Part shown: in pieces, positions 1-8,578 of the stretch
How positions within the stretch are numbered: the stretch's first letter is position 1
Layout of the letters: each line of letters opens with the position of its first letter
Assembly (NCBI RefSeq): GCF_014873915.1
Contig: NZ_JADBEJ010000001.1
Coordinates: 558,001 to 622,000, forward strand
DNA: 64,000 nt
Source: Amycolatopsis roodepoortensis
GTDB lineage: Bacteria > Actinomycetota > Actinomycetes > Mycobacteriales > Pseudonocardiaceae
Direction of reading: 5' to 3'
The notes under the pieces: generated by a model
What the model saw: only the letters and a program-made list of their open reading frames with translations
Told to the model about the DNA's origin: nothing
The model's database searches: none
Translations under genes and position numbers: made by a program

Positions 1-3000
1 GCGTCCGACAGCGGCGCGGCCGCGGCCGGAGGGGCGGCGGGCACCGGCGGGAGCGCGCGCCGGTCGAGCTTTCCGTTGGGCAGCAAGGGGAGCGTGTCCA
101 GGGTGCGCCACGAACTCGGCACCATGTAGGCGGGGAGCAGCCGCCGCAGCTCTCGTTCGACGGCCGCCGCGTCGACGGTCGCGGGCGTGAGGTAGCCGAT
201 CACGTGCGCGTCCACGCCGTCCGCGGCCACCGCCACCGCCGCGTCGTCCACATCGGACAGTCCACGAAGGACGGTCTCGATCTCGCCCGGCTCGAACCGG
301 TTGCCGCGCACCTTCACCTGGTCGTCGGCGCGCCCGAGGAACTCCAGCGTCGCGTCGGGACGCCACCGGACCAGGTCACCGGTGCGGTAGCAGCGTTCGC
401 CGGGACGGACCGGGCCGGCGACGAACGCGGACGAGGTCAGCTCGGGCCGCGCCCGGTAGCCGGTCGCCACACCGGCGCCACCGATCCACAGCTCACCGAT
501 CGCGCCGGGCGGCGCGAGCCTGCCCGCCTCGTCCACCACGTACAGCCGGGCGCCCGGCGTCGGCGAGCCGATCGGGACCCGGTCCTGGCCGGTGAGCCGG
601 TGCGCGGTCGCCGCGACCGTGGTCTCCGTGGGGCCGTACCCGTTCCACAGCTCGCCGACCAGCGGCAGGGCCCGCGCGGCGAGCTCCGGGTCGAGCACCT
701 CGCCGCCGAGCAGCAGCCGCAGCGCGGGGTCGCCTGACCAGCCCGCGGCGAGCAGCATCCGCAGGCTCGTGGGCGTCAGGTCGACGACCGTGACACCGCT
801 CCCGGCGATCCGCCGCGCGAGCCGGTGACCGTCGACGGCGGTGTCGCGGTCGGCGACGACGCAGCGCGCGCCGGTGGCGAGCGGCCACCACAGTTCTTCG
901 GCGGACACGTCGAAGGCGAGCGGCGCGAGCGCGAGCATCGCGTCGTCCCGCGTCATGCCGGGGGAGAGCATCCGGGACCGGACGAACGCGTGCAGGTTGG
1001 CGTGGCTGATCTCGACGCCCTTGGGCCGCCCGGTCGACCCCGACGTGTACAGCACGTAGGCGAGCGCGTCGCCGTCCGGCAACACCGGCTCGAAGGGCTC
1101 TCCGTCGGTTCGGTCGGCGTCGACCACGCGCAGGCCCGGTACGGCTTCGGCGACCTCCGACGCCATCGGCTGGGCGTCGCCCCGCGTGAGCACGACGCGC
1201 AGCTCCGCCTCACTCGCGAGCTGGGCCAGTCTGGCGGCGGGTTGCTCGGTGTCGAGCGGCAGATACCCCGCGCCCGCCCGCCAGACGGCGAGCAGCGCGG
1301 CGGGCAGGAACTCGTCGCGCGGCAGGCACACGCCGACCGTGTCGCCGGCCGTCACCCCGGACGCGGCGAGTACGCCTGCGATCCGGTCGGCGTGGCCTGC
1401 CAGTTCCGCGTACGTCAGCCGCCCGCTCGCCGACGACACCGCGACCGCGTCCGGTGTCCGCGAGGCGTTGCGCCACACCGCGTCCGGCACGCCGGTCGTG
1501 CCGTCGTCCGGCAGCGCGGGGCCGGTTCCCCACGCCGTCAGCTCGGCGACTTCCCCGTCCGCCGCCAGTGCCAGCGCGGACAACGCGGTGTCCGGTGTGG
1601 ACACAGCGGAGCGCAGAAGGTGCAGCAGGGAACGGGTGAACCAGCGGGCGCGGCCGGGATCGAGCCACGACGGATCGTGCTCGACGATCAGTTCGGCGCC
1701 GCCGACGTTGGCGTTCACGAACACCGTCAGCGGGGTGTGGCTGCCGCCGGTCGGCAGTTCGCCGAGAAGGCCGAGCCGCGTGTCCGGCCCGTGCGCCGAC
1801 AACGGGACGCCGTCGGGCTGCACCGCGATCGACACGGGGGTGAGCGGGACCCCAGCGGGCCGGTCGCAACCCCACAGTCCGGCGAGTTCACCGCTGGGCA
1901 GGCCGCGGTGATCGATGGCGTGTGCCGCGGTGGTCATGGCGGTGCGCAGCAGGTCGCGGAACGACGTGTCCGCGTCGAGCCGCAACCGGACCGGCAGGAC
2001 GTCGACCAGCGGGCCGATGGTGTGTTCGAGCTCGGCGCGGTCCCGTTGGGCGGCCGCCATCCCGAGGAGCACGTCCTGGCCCCGCACCAGTTCGCCGACC
2101 AGCACCCCCACCGCGGACAGGTAAACCGCGAACGGCGTCACCCCGCTCGATTCGGCGAGCGCGCGCACCGCCGATTCCAGCGACTCGGGCAGTGGCGTGC
2201 TGATCCGCTCGCCTTCGAAACGCCGCCGGCCGTGTACGACGCGGTCGAACAGGGCGTCCGGCGGCGTCGCCCCCGCCAGTTCGGCCGACCAGTACGCCGT
2301 CAGCCGGTCTCGCTCGCCGGGCACCTCCGCGAGCGAGCGTTCCCGCAACGCCACCGCACCGACCTGCGCGAAGGAAGCCGCGGGAGTGCCGGCCAGTTCC
2401 GCCATGAGCACACCGATTGACGCACCGTCGGTGGCGATGTGGTCGGACACGACGACCAGGTCGGCCACGTCGTCGGCGAGGCGCAGCAGGGTGATCCGCA
2501 GGAGCGGCGTGTCCTTCGTGAGGTCGAACGCGTGCCGGGCGGCGGCCTCGGCCAGTTCGCCGGCGCGGCGGTCCGCGTCGGCGAGCCCGCGCAGGTCGTG
2601 CTCGTCCACCGGGACCGGCGCCGGCGGACCCACCACCATGACCGGTTCGCCGTCGTGGTCACCGATCGTGCCGCGCAAGACCTCGTGCCGCGCCACGATC
2701 CCGTCCGCGGCCGCCCGCAGCGTGGGAAGCGACACCCGGCCATGAAGCCGCAGCCGCCACGCGACGGTCGTCGCGGTGCCGGTCGAGCCGAGCTGGGCGA
2801 GGGTCCACAGATCCCGCTGCGTGCCGGTCAGCGGGTAAATCTCCCGGTCCGGGTTTTCGGTCAGGGCCACCGAGGGCGCCGCGGCAGGGGCGTCCGCGAG
2901 CCGCCGCGCGACCGCCGCCACCGTGCCATCGGAGAGGAACTCCGCCAGCGTCACCACCCGGCCGGTGCCCTCCCGCAGCCGAGCGACCGCGCGCGCCGCG

Positions 3001-4625
3001 GCGAGGGAGTGCCCGCCCGATTCGGAGAACCGGTCGTGCACTCCAATCCCCGGCAACCCGAACGCGGCCGCGACCACGTCGGCGACCAGCCGCTCGGCCT
3101 CGGTACGCGGGGCGACGTACTCGGTCTCCTCGCGGTCGAACACCCACGCCGCCAGCGCGGCCCGGTCCGCCTTTCCGGTCGTGCCGAGCGGGATCGCGTC
3201 GAGCACGGCGATCCGGGACGGCACCAGATGCGCGGGCAGCCGCGATCGCAGCCACCGCAACAGTTCCGGCTCGGACACCGAGTCACCGGCCGGTTCGGCG
3301 AACCCGACGAGCCTGCGCTCCCCGTGCTCGTCGGCGGGCGCGAGCACCACCGCGTTGCCGATGGCCGGATGGGTGAGCAGCGCCGCCTGGACCTGTCCCG
3401 GTTCGATCCGGAAGCCGCGCACCTTCACCTGGTCGTCGGCGCGGCCGACGAAATGGTGCACGCCGTCGTGGCGCCGGACCAGGTCACCGGTGCGGTAGTG
3501 CCGGACGCCGCGGGAGTCGGTCACGAACTTCTCGGCGGTCAGCTCCGGCTGCCCCAGATACCCGCGCGTCACGAGCGTTCCACTGACCCACAGCTCACCG
3601 ACCTCGCCGTCGCCGAGCGTGCGGCCGTCGGCGTCCCGCACCGAGAACGCGGCGCCGGGCAGCGGGGTGCCGATCGGCGGGTCGTCCAGCCCGTCCCGGC
3701 CGACCTCGTGGCACGAGCAGTTCACCGTCGCCTCGGTCGGGCCGTAGCAGTTCACGATCCGCCGCACGCCCTCGTTGGCGTAGAGGCGGTCGACGAGTGA
3801 CCGGTGCAGTGCCTCGCCCGCGATCGCGACGGTCCGCACCGAACGCGGCAGCGGCGTGCGCGCCAGCACCGCCAGCACGGACGGCACGCCCTGCACGAAC
3901 GTCACCTCGTCCCGCGCGGCCAGCCCGGGCAGCGCGAGCAGGTTCTCGGCGAGCACCAGGCTCCCGCCGGTCACCAGGGGCGGGAACACCTCGGCGACGG
4001 ACGCGTCGAAGCAGACCGACGCGGCGCCGAGCACGCCACGCAGTTCGTCGTCGCCGTAGGTGGCGGCGGCCCAAGCCAGCAACGCGAGCACGTTGCGATG
4101 CTCGACCTGGACGCCTTTCGGCCTGCCGGTGGAGCCGGACGTGTAGATCACGTACGCGAGATCCGTACCGGAACCCGGGACACCGGGGGAGGTCGTGGGC
4201 GAGGCGGTGACGTCTCCGACGGCCAGCACCGGCACACAGGCTTCCGCGAGCGCGGCCGGATCCGGTTCGTCCGCCAGCACCAGCGACAGCCCGGAGTCCG
4301 CGACGACCGACGCGCCGTGCGCCGGCGGAGCGGCCGGGTCCAGCGGGACGTACGCGCACCCCGCCTTCAGCACTCCCAGGAGCGCGGGCACCAGCCACCG
4401 GCCGCGGCGCAGGCAGACGCCGACCAGGTCACCGCGCGCCACCCCGCGGCCGAGCAGGGCGTGCGCGACCGAGTTCGCGGCCTCGTCCAGCCGGGCGTAG
4501 CTCAGCCTCTCGTCACCCGCGACGAGCGCACAGCGGTGGGGCGTCTTCCGCACCTGCTCCTCGAACGCCTCGTGTACCCGGTCGAACGCACCCAGATCTG
4601 CCCGCAACCCGCTGAATCCCCTCAT
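1..4625 (-). CDS. Non-ribosomal peptide synthetase, A-T-C-A order, 3' end outside window
   Basis: About 1541 residues are visible and the frame runs off the left edge. Domains in order: adenylation A1 (A3 motif YTSGSTGRPKG near 161, FDASVAE near 204, YGPTE near 297, A10 Lys in GTTGKADR near 483); carrier protein with phosphopantetheine Ser in GGHSL near 538; condensation domain from about 595 with DHIATDG near 730, so the second, catalytic His of HHxxxDG is kept although the first is Asp; adenylation A2 (YTSGSTGRPKG near 1192, FDVSAEE near 1237, A10 PNGKLDR near 1517). The gene starts directly with an A domain, as expected for an initiation module. By manual alignment to GrsA the A1 pocket reads D-A-A-Q-A-A-C-V-N, which I cannot assign. 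A2 reads D-V-E-D-L-G-G-V-A; two acidic residues could suit a basic amino acid (weak inference). The ATG at 4625 is the first start in frame. The ribosome binding site is poor. Confidence 0.93.
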   Translation of the reverse strand, partial: MRGFSGLRADLGAFDRVHEAFEEQVRKTPHRCALVAGDERLSYARLDEAANSVAHALLGRGVARGDLVGVCLRRGRWLVPALLGVLKAGCAYVPLDPAAPPAHGASVVADSGLSLVLADEPDPAALAEACVPVLAVGDVTASPTTSPGVPGSGTDLAYVIYTSGSTGRPKGVQVEHRNVLALLAWAAATYGDDELRGVLGAASVCFDASVAEVFPPLVTGGSLVLAENLLALPGLAARDEVTFVQGVPSVLAVLARTPLPRSVRTVAIAGEALHRSLVDRLYANEGVRRIVNCYGPTEATVNCSCHEVGRDGLDDPPIGTPLPGAAFSVRDADGRTLGDGEVGELWVSGTLVTRGYLGQPELTAEKFVTDSRGVRHYRTGDLVRRHDGVHHFVGRADDQVKVRGFRIEPGQVQAALLTHPAIGNAVVLAPADEHGERRLVGFAEPAGDSVSEPELLRWLRSRLPAHLVPSRIAVLDAIPLGTTGKADRAALAAWVFDREETEYVAPRTEAERLVADVVAAAFGLPGIGVHDRFSESGGHSLAAARAVARLREGTGRVVTLAEFLSDGTVAAVARRLADAPAAAPSVALTENPDREIYPLTGTQRDLWTLAQLGSTGTATTVAWRLRLHGRVSLPTLRAAADGIVARHEVLRGTIGDHDGEPVMVVGPPAPVPVDEHDLRGLADADRRAGELAEAAARHAFDLTKDTPLLRITLLRLADDVADLVVVSDHIATDGASIGVLMAELAGTPAASFAQVGAVALRERSLAEVPGERDRLTAYWSAELAGATPPDALFDRVVHGRRRFEGERISTPLPESLESAVRALAESSGVTPFAVYLSAVGVLVGELVRGQDVLLGMAAAQRDRAELEHTIGPLVDVLPVRLRLDADTSFRDLLRTAMTTAAHAIDHRGLPSGELAGLWGCDRPAGVPLTPVSIAVQPDGVPLSAHGPDTRLGLLGELPTGGSHTPLTVFVNANVGGAELIVEHDPSWLDPGRARWFTRSLLHLLRSAVSTPDTALSALALAADGEVAELTAWGTGPALPDDGTTGVPDAVWRNASRTPDAVAVSSASGRLTYAELAGHADRIAGVLAASGVTAGDTVGVCLPRDEFLPAALLAVWRAGAGYLPLDTEQPAARLAQLASEAELRVVLTRGDAQPMASEVAEAVPGLRVVDADRTDGEPFEPVLPDGDALAYVLYTSGSTGRPKGVEISHANLHAFVRSRMLSPGMTRDDAMLALAPLAFDVSAEELWWPLATGARCVVADRDTAVDGHRLARRIAGSGVTVVDLTPTSLRMLLAAGWSGDPALRLLLGGEVLDPELAARALPLVGELWNGYGPTETTVAATAHRLTGQDRVPIGSPTPGARLYVVDEAGRLAPPGAIGELWIGGAGVATGYRARPELTSSAFVAGPVRPGERCYRTGDLVRWRPDATLEFLGRADDQVKVRGNRFEPGEIETVLRGLSDVDDAAVAVAADGVDAHVIGYLTPATVDAAAVERELRRLLPAYMVPSSWRTLDTLPLLPNGKLDRRALPPVPAAPPAAAAPLSD

Positions 4626-4629
4626 GCCC

Positions 4630-4645
4630 GTCCGGACTTCCGGAC
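4630..4645. promoter_or_regulatory. Palindrome directly upstream of the NRPS start
   Basis: GTCCGGA-CT-TCCGGAC is a perfect 7-base inverted repeat that ends five bases before the NRPS ATG. It overlaps the place where a ribosome binding site should sit. It could be an operator or an RNA hairpin controlling translation. Its role is inferred from position only. Confidence 0.3.
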
Positions 4646-4691
4646 CTCGGCAGATTGAACTTGCGGGACGACGCCGGGACCAGGAACTCCG

Positions 4692-4722
4692 ACCGGAACT
4701 ATTCGGCGGGCGAAGTTCCGGT
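4692..4722 (-). terminator. Hairpin between regulator and NRPS
   Basis: ACCGGAACT and AGTTCCGGT form a perfect 9-base stem with a 13-base loop, starting at the stop codon of the regulator and lying in the short gap before the NRPS gene. No T-tract follows, so it may be a weak terminator or attenuator that partly uncouples the two genes. Confidence 0.45.
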
Positions 4723-7169
4723 CACGACGAGACCATCGCGGTGCCCATCGCGTCGTACAGCGTCCGCGCGCGTTCGCGGAACGGCCTCGCCTTGTCCGGA
4801 TCACCGGCGTCGTCGTGGGTCGCGGCGATCCCGGTCAGCGCGCGGGCCTCCTCGTGCGGTTCGCTGGTGAGCCGGGCGAGGTCGGCGGCCCGCGTGTAGT
4901 GCGCCATCGCGGACGACCGGTCCCCGCACGCCAGCGCGCTGTCCGCGAGCCCGTTGTGCACGAGGGTCTCCAGCGGCCGGATGCCGGTCGCCACCGCGAT
5001 GTCGAGCGCCGCCTCCTGATGCAGGCGGGCCGCGGCCAGGTCGCCTTGCCGGAGGTGCACCAGCCCGAGATAGGCCAGCGCGTACCCTTCGGCCTCGCGG
5101 TGGCCCTCGGCCCTGCTGACCGCCAGCGACCGGTCGAGGTGGTCGCGGGCTTCCGTCCACCGGCCGAGCGCGCGGTACACGTCGCCGAGGTTGTGCAGCG
5201 AGATCGCCTCGCTCAGCCGGTCGTCGATGCTTCGGGCGATGGTCAGGCACTGCCGGTAGCAGCCGAGAGCGGCGTCCAGATCGCCCCGGCGTTCGTGGAT
5301 GAAGCCGAGGTTGGACAGCGAACGTCCCTCGTTGAGGCGGTCCCCGGTCTCCTGGGAGACCGTGACCGCCCTGCTCAGATGGTCCGCCGCGGCGGTGTAC
5401 CGGCCCAGCTGCGCGTACACGGTGCCGAGGGTGTTCAGCGCGCGGCCGGCGACGACCGGGCTGCCGTCGACGTCGAGGCAGCGGGTCAGATGCGTCACCG
5501 CCTCGTCGAAATGGCCGAGCCTGGCGCAGATCGCGGCCAGGTCGACGAGCGCCTGCTGGGTGCCGATGGCGTCGCCCGCCCGCTGTGCCTCGGTGAGCGC
5601 GAGCCGGTGCAGGGTGCGCAGGGCGCCGTAGTGACCGTTCACGCGCAACGCCTGCCACAGCACGGTCGAGAGGTCCCGGGCATAGGTGTCGCCGGTGGCC
5701 GACGACTGTTCCGCGATGGCGATCAAGGTGGGCAGCTCCGCCGCCAGCCAGGTCGCCGCCTCCTCGGCGCCGGTGAACACGACGTTCCCGGCGACCGGGG
5801 TGAGCAGGGGTCTTCGGTTGGGGTCGCCCGCCGTCATCGCCCTGGCCGCGTCGGCCGCTCCGGCCACACAATGCTCGCCGAGGCGGCGCAGGGCTGCCGA
5901 CCGCCGCTCCGCCGGTTCCTCGTCGGCGCGGCCGCGCGCGTAATCGCGGACCAGGTCGTGGAATTCGAACCGGCCGTCCACGCGGTGCGCGAGCAGCAGA
6001 TGACTGTCGACGAGCGCGTCGAGGAGCCTGCGGGTCTCCGCCGGGTCCGTGCCCAGCAGCGCCGCCGCGGCGGCGGTGTCCCAGTGCGGGCCGGGATGGA
6101 GCCCGAGCAGACGCAGGCCAGAGGCCACGTCGCCGGGCAGCGCCTCGTAGGACCAGGACAGCACCGAGGGCAGTGAGGTGGTCTTCTCTTCGGTGGTCAG
6201 CGCGGCGAGCCGGTCCCCGGTCGGGCGCATGGAGGAGGCCACGTTCGCCAGGTTCCGGTTGTGCGCGAGCCGCTCACCGACGATGCGCAGGGCGAGCGGC
6301 AGGCCGCCGCACCCCGACACCATGTCGGCGAGCGCGGTCCGGTCGGCGAACCTCCGCCCGTGGCCTGCCAACCGGTCGAGCAGGGAGAACGACTCCCGCT
6401 CGGTCAGCAGCGGCACCGGCACCCGGCGCGCGTCGGCGCTGATCGTCAGCCCGTGCAGTGCCGCGCGGCTCGTCACCACCACCGCGCAGCCCGCGTGGCC
6501 CGGGAGCAGCGGCCGGACCTGGTCCGCCGAGCGGGCGTTGTCCAGCACGATGAGCACCGACCGGCCGGCCAGCACACTGCGCAGCGACGCGGCCCGGTCG
6601 TCGAGGTCGGCGGGCACGTCCGCCACCGGCACGCCGAGCGCCCGCAGGAACGACCGCAGCACCTCGGCCGGGTCGGCGGGCGCCCCCGGCCCGTACCCGC
6701 GCAGGTTCGCGAACAGCTGCCCGTCGGGGAAGTCGTGTTTGACCCGCTGTGCCCACTGCACGGCCAAGGAGGTCTTGCCGACCCCGGCCATGCCTTCCAG
6801 CACCGCCACGACGACACCCTCGTCGGCCCCTTCGCCGTGGAGGGCGTCGAGCGCGTCGATCTCCCGCTCCCGCCCGATGAACGACGTGATGCCGGAGGGC
6901 AGTTGCGCGGGCACCGAGACGACCGGCGTTCTCGCAGGCGACACGGCGTCCGGGCAGTAGTGCCGCACGAACCGGCTCGCCTGCTCGCCCTGGAGACCCA
7001 GCCCCAGCGCCAGTGCCTCCACCGAATGACGGCGCGGCCGGGCGACCCGGCCGCGCTCGATGTTGCTGATGCTCCGCACCGTCAGCCCGGTGCGTTCCGC
7101 CAACTCCTCCTGCGTGAGCCCGGCGTCCCGCCGCGACTCACCCAGCAACGACCTCGGCCGGGGGTCCAT
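4722..7169 (-). CDS. HTH / NB-ARC ATPase / TPR transcriptional regulator
   Basis: 815 residues. The N-terminal XRE-type helix-turn-helix (about 8-60, with the typical TQEELAERTGLTVRSISNIE pattern) is followed by an NB-ARC ATPase with Walker A GMAGVGKTS near 126 and Walker B VLIVLD near 205. From about 500 to the end there are repeated tetratricopeptide helices (pairs such as ALNTLGTVYAQLGRY and SLHNLGDVYRALGRW). Such proteins are large signal-responsive activators, related to AfsR but with an XRE domain in place of the SARP DNA-binding domain. It lies 96 bases upstream of the NRPS gene on the same strand, so it is the likely pathway regulator. The ATG at 7169 gives the HTH a normal N-terminus. 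Confidence 0.88.
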   Translation of the reverse strand: MDPRPRSLLGESRRDAGLTQEELAERTGLTVRSISNIERGRVARPRRHSVEALALGLGLQGEQASRFVRHYCPDAVSPARTPVVSVPAQLPSGITSFIGREREIDALDALHGEGADEGVVVAVLEGMAGVGKTSLAVQWAQRVKHDFPDGQLFANLRGYGPGAPADPAEVLRSFLRALGVPVADVPADLDDRAASLRSVLAGRSVLIVLDNARSADQVRPLLPGHAGCAVVVTSRAALHGLTISADARRVPVPLLTERESFSLLDRLAGHGRRFADRTALADMVSGCGGLPLALRIVGERLAHNRNLANVASSMRPTGDRLAALTTEEKTTSLPSVLSWSYEALPGDVASGLRLLGLHPGPHWDTAAAAALLGTDPAETRRLLDALVDSHLLLAHRVDGRFEFHDLVRDYARGRADEEPAERRSAALRRLGEHCVAGAADAARAMTAGDPNRRPLLTPVAGNVVFTGAEEAATWLAAELPTLIAIAEQSSATGDTYARDLSTVLWQALRVNGHYGALRTLHRLALTEAQRAGDAIGTQQALVDLAAICARLGHFDEAVTHLTRCLDVDGSPVVAGRALNTLGTVYAQLGRYTAAADHLSRAVTVSQETGDRLNEGRSLSNLGFIHERRGDLDAALGCYRQCLTIARSIDDRLSEAISLHNLGDVYRALGRWTEARDHLDRSLAVSRAEGHREAEGYALAYLGLVHLRQGDLAAARLHQEAALDIAVATGIRPLETLVHNGLADSALACGDRSSAMAHYTRAADLARLTSEPHEEARALTGIAATHDDAGDPDKARPFRERARTLYDAMGTAMVSS

Positions 7170-7252
7170 TTTGCGGATGGTAGAGCGGGCGCGACGACGA
7201 AATGTAGAGGTTCACCGAGAATTTTGATCGAAATTGGTCGAAAACGCCCGCC

Positions 7253-7286
7253 GGGCCGGGTCCTGCGGCGAGCGAGGACCCGGCCC
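7253..7286 (-). terminator. Rho-independent terminator
   Basis: GGGCCGGGTCCT pairs perfectly with AGGACCCGGCCC over 12 bases around a 10-base loop. On the minus strand the stem is followed by a T-rich run after CGGGCG. It sits 17 bases past the stop of the frameshifted secreted-protein gene and ends that transcript. Confidence 0.75.
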
Positions 7287-7302
7287 GTCCGGTGATCGGG
7301 GA

Positions 7303-7852
7303 TCAGGGGTTGAAGAGGCGGTGCAGCCAGCCGAAGGTGTCATCGAACTTGTCCCACGTCCACGAACCGATCTTTTGGTAATGGCGCTCCAGCAACGTCT
7401 GCGGGATTGCGGACCAACCCTCCGGCAGCGACCTCTTGTTGATCTTGATCGCCCCGATTCCCGTGAATACGGTGTTCACCATCGCCTTCCCGAGGGCGGT
7501 GTGGAACTCACTGCTCTCCCAGCCGTAACGCATGCCGTTCGCTCCCGCCGCGAGGAATCCGGAGGCGATGGACACGATCTTGGCGGCGGTGCCGATGGCG
7601 GCGAGCGGTAGCGCTCCCGCGGTGAGCAACGCGCCGATACTGCAGCTGGCGGAGAGCAGGCCTGCCCAGTCCGCGAGGCGGTCGAAGAACTTCGCCGATT
7701 CCTCGAGAAGCCGATCAGGGTCCCTCGATCGCGAGCGGCGGCAGAGCGTCGGCCTGCGGTGTCACGTCGGCGCCGGCGGGCACGGCGCCGATGGCGAAGC
7801 CGGCGAGAGCGGCGAGAGTGGCGGCCAGCGCCGCTCTCCACGGATGCTTCAT
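7303..7852 (-). CDS. Small exported protein interrupted by a single +1 frameshift at CCC-TGA
   Basis: From the ATG at 7852 the frame encodes a signal peptide (MKHPWRAALAATLAALAGFA, cleavage near AGA-DV) and stops after 45 codons at TGA 7717-7715. Skipping one base there (CCC TGA T to CCC GAT) opens a frame that runs without a stop to 7303. It continues as DRLLEESAKFF, two hydrophobic Ala/Gly-rich helices and a Trp-rich tail ending in FGWLHRLFNP, about 182 residues in total. The second part has no ATG or GTG start of its own; a TTG at 7629 would give 108 residues without a ribosome binding site. Its start overlaps the stop of the upstream regulator by four bases (ATGA). Explanations are a real inactivating indel, a sequencing error, or programmed +1 frameshifting. 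I do not recognise the family. Confidence 0.6.
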
Positions 7853-8415
7853 ACGGATCTCCTCTTGCGGTGGTTTCCCGGCGCTGACGTGCCGGTGGTC
7901 GGTCGGGACGAGGCCGCTGCCCGTTCGAAGTCGGCGCGCGCCTGGCCGGACAGGCCGAGCCCGGCCGCGATGAGCCGGACCGTGTCGCGGCGGGGCCTGC
8001 TGACCCGGCCGTGTTCGAGGTCCCTGATCGCCCGGACGCTGACGGTGGAGCGTGCGGCGAGAAGCCGCTGGGTCGCGCCGAGGCTCTGCCGGTGGCGCCG
8101 CAGCAACTCGCCGAAATGGACCGGACGATCATCCGCCGGGGTGATGGACGCCAGTGCCGGGGCGGCATCGGCCACCCGCATGAGGTATCCGGGAGGTCTG
8201 GTGACGATGGACGACGGCAGGCCGATCCCGTCCAGGTTCGCCCGCAGCGCCGACACGCAGAGCCGCACCTGGGTGCGCGCGGTGGCGGGCGGTTCGGTGG
8301 CCCAGACCGCGTCGACCAACCGGTCGATGCCGACCACCCGGTTCGCGTTGAGCAACAATACGTCCAGCACGATCGCCTGCCTGCCGGGCAGGCCGATGTG
8401 AACACCTCGGGTCAC
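7849..8415 (-). CDS. Short regulator: SARP-type winged helix fused to XRE helix-turn-helix
   Basis: 188 residues. The first about 90 resemble the OmpR-like winged-helix DNA-binding domain of SARP regulators (GRQAIVLDVLLLNANRVVG, then LVDAVWATEPP, then a PPGYLMRV wing). There is no BTAD half; instead residues 98-165 carry an XRE-type HTH (ELLRRHRQSLGATQRLLA, VSVRAIRDLEHGR) much like that of the NB-ARC regulator at 4.7-7.2 kb. Two DNA-binding domains without a sensor domain is unusual. The gene is coupled by an ATGA overlap to the small exported protein downstream, which it may control. The ATG at 8415 was chosen because the winged helix begins at once. Confidence 0.75.
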   Translation of the reverse strand: MTRGVHIGLPGRQAIVLDVLLLNANRVVGIDRLVDAVWATEPPATARTQVRLCVSALRANLDGIGLPSSIVTRPPGYLMRVADAAPALASITPADDRPVHFGELLRRHRQSLGATQRLLAARSTVSVRAIRDLEHGRVSRPRRDTVRLIAAGLGLSGQARADFERAAASSRPTTGTSAPGNHRKRRSV

Positions 8416-8539
8416 TGGCGTCCTCCGCTTCGCTCAGCGACTCACGTCACCGATGCGCATATGGTCGGAAAGTGACAGGGGAGGGACAACCGGAAGTTTC
8501 ACCGAAAAAGTGCCGGTTCGACGTGCGTGGCCGGAGGGC

Positions 8540-8569
8540 GCCCGCTCGGCTCAGGTGAGCGGAGCGGGC
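8540..8569 (-). terminator. Hairpin after the M23 peptidase gene
   Basis: GCCCGCTC pairs with GAGCGGGC, and inside it GCTC pairs with GAGC around an AGGT loop, so the stem is 8 plus 4 base pairs. It begins 10 bases after the stop codon at 8579 and is the likely transcript end. Confidence 0.6.
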
Positions 8570-8578
8570 CCGGCGGCG

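Noticed and set aside
825..2420. 531-codon plus-strand open frame across the NRPS
   Set aside because: It is the complement of the NRPS coding strand, very Arg/Gly/His-rich, and matches no domain. The minus-strand reading gives full adenylation and condensation motifs.
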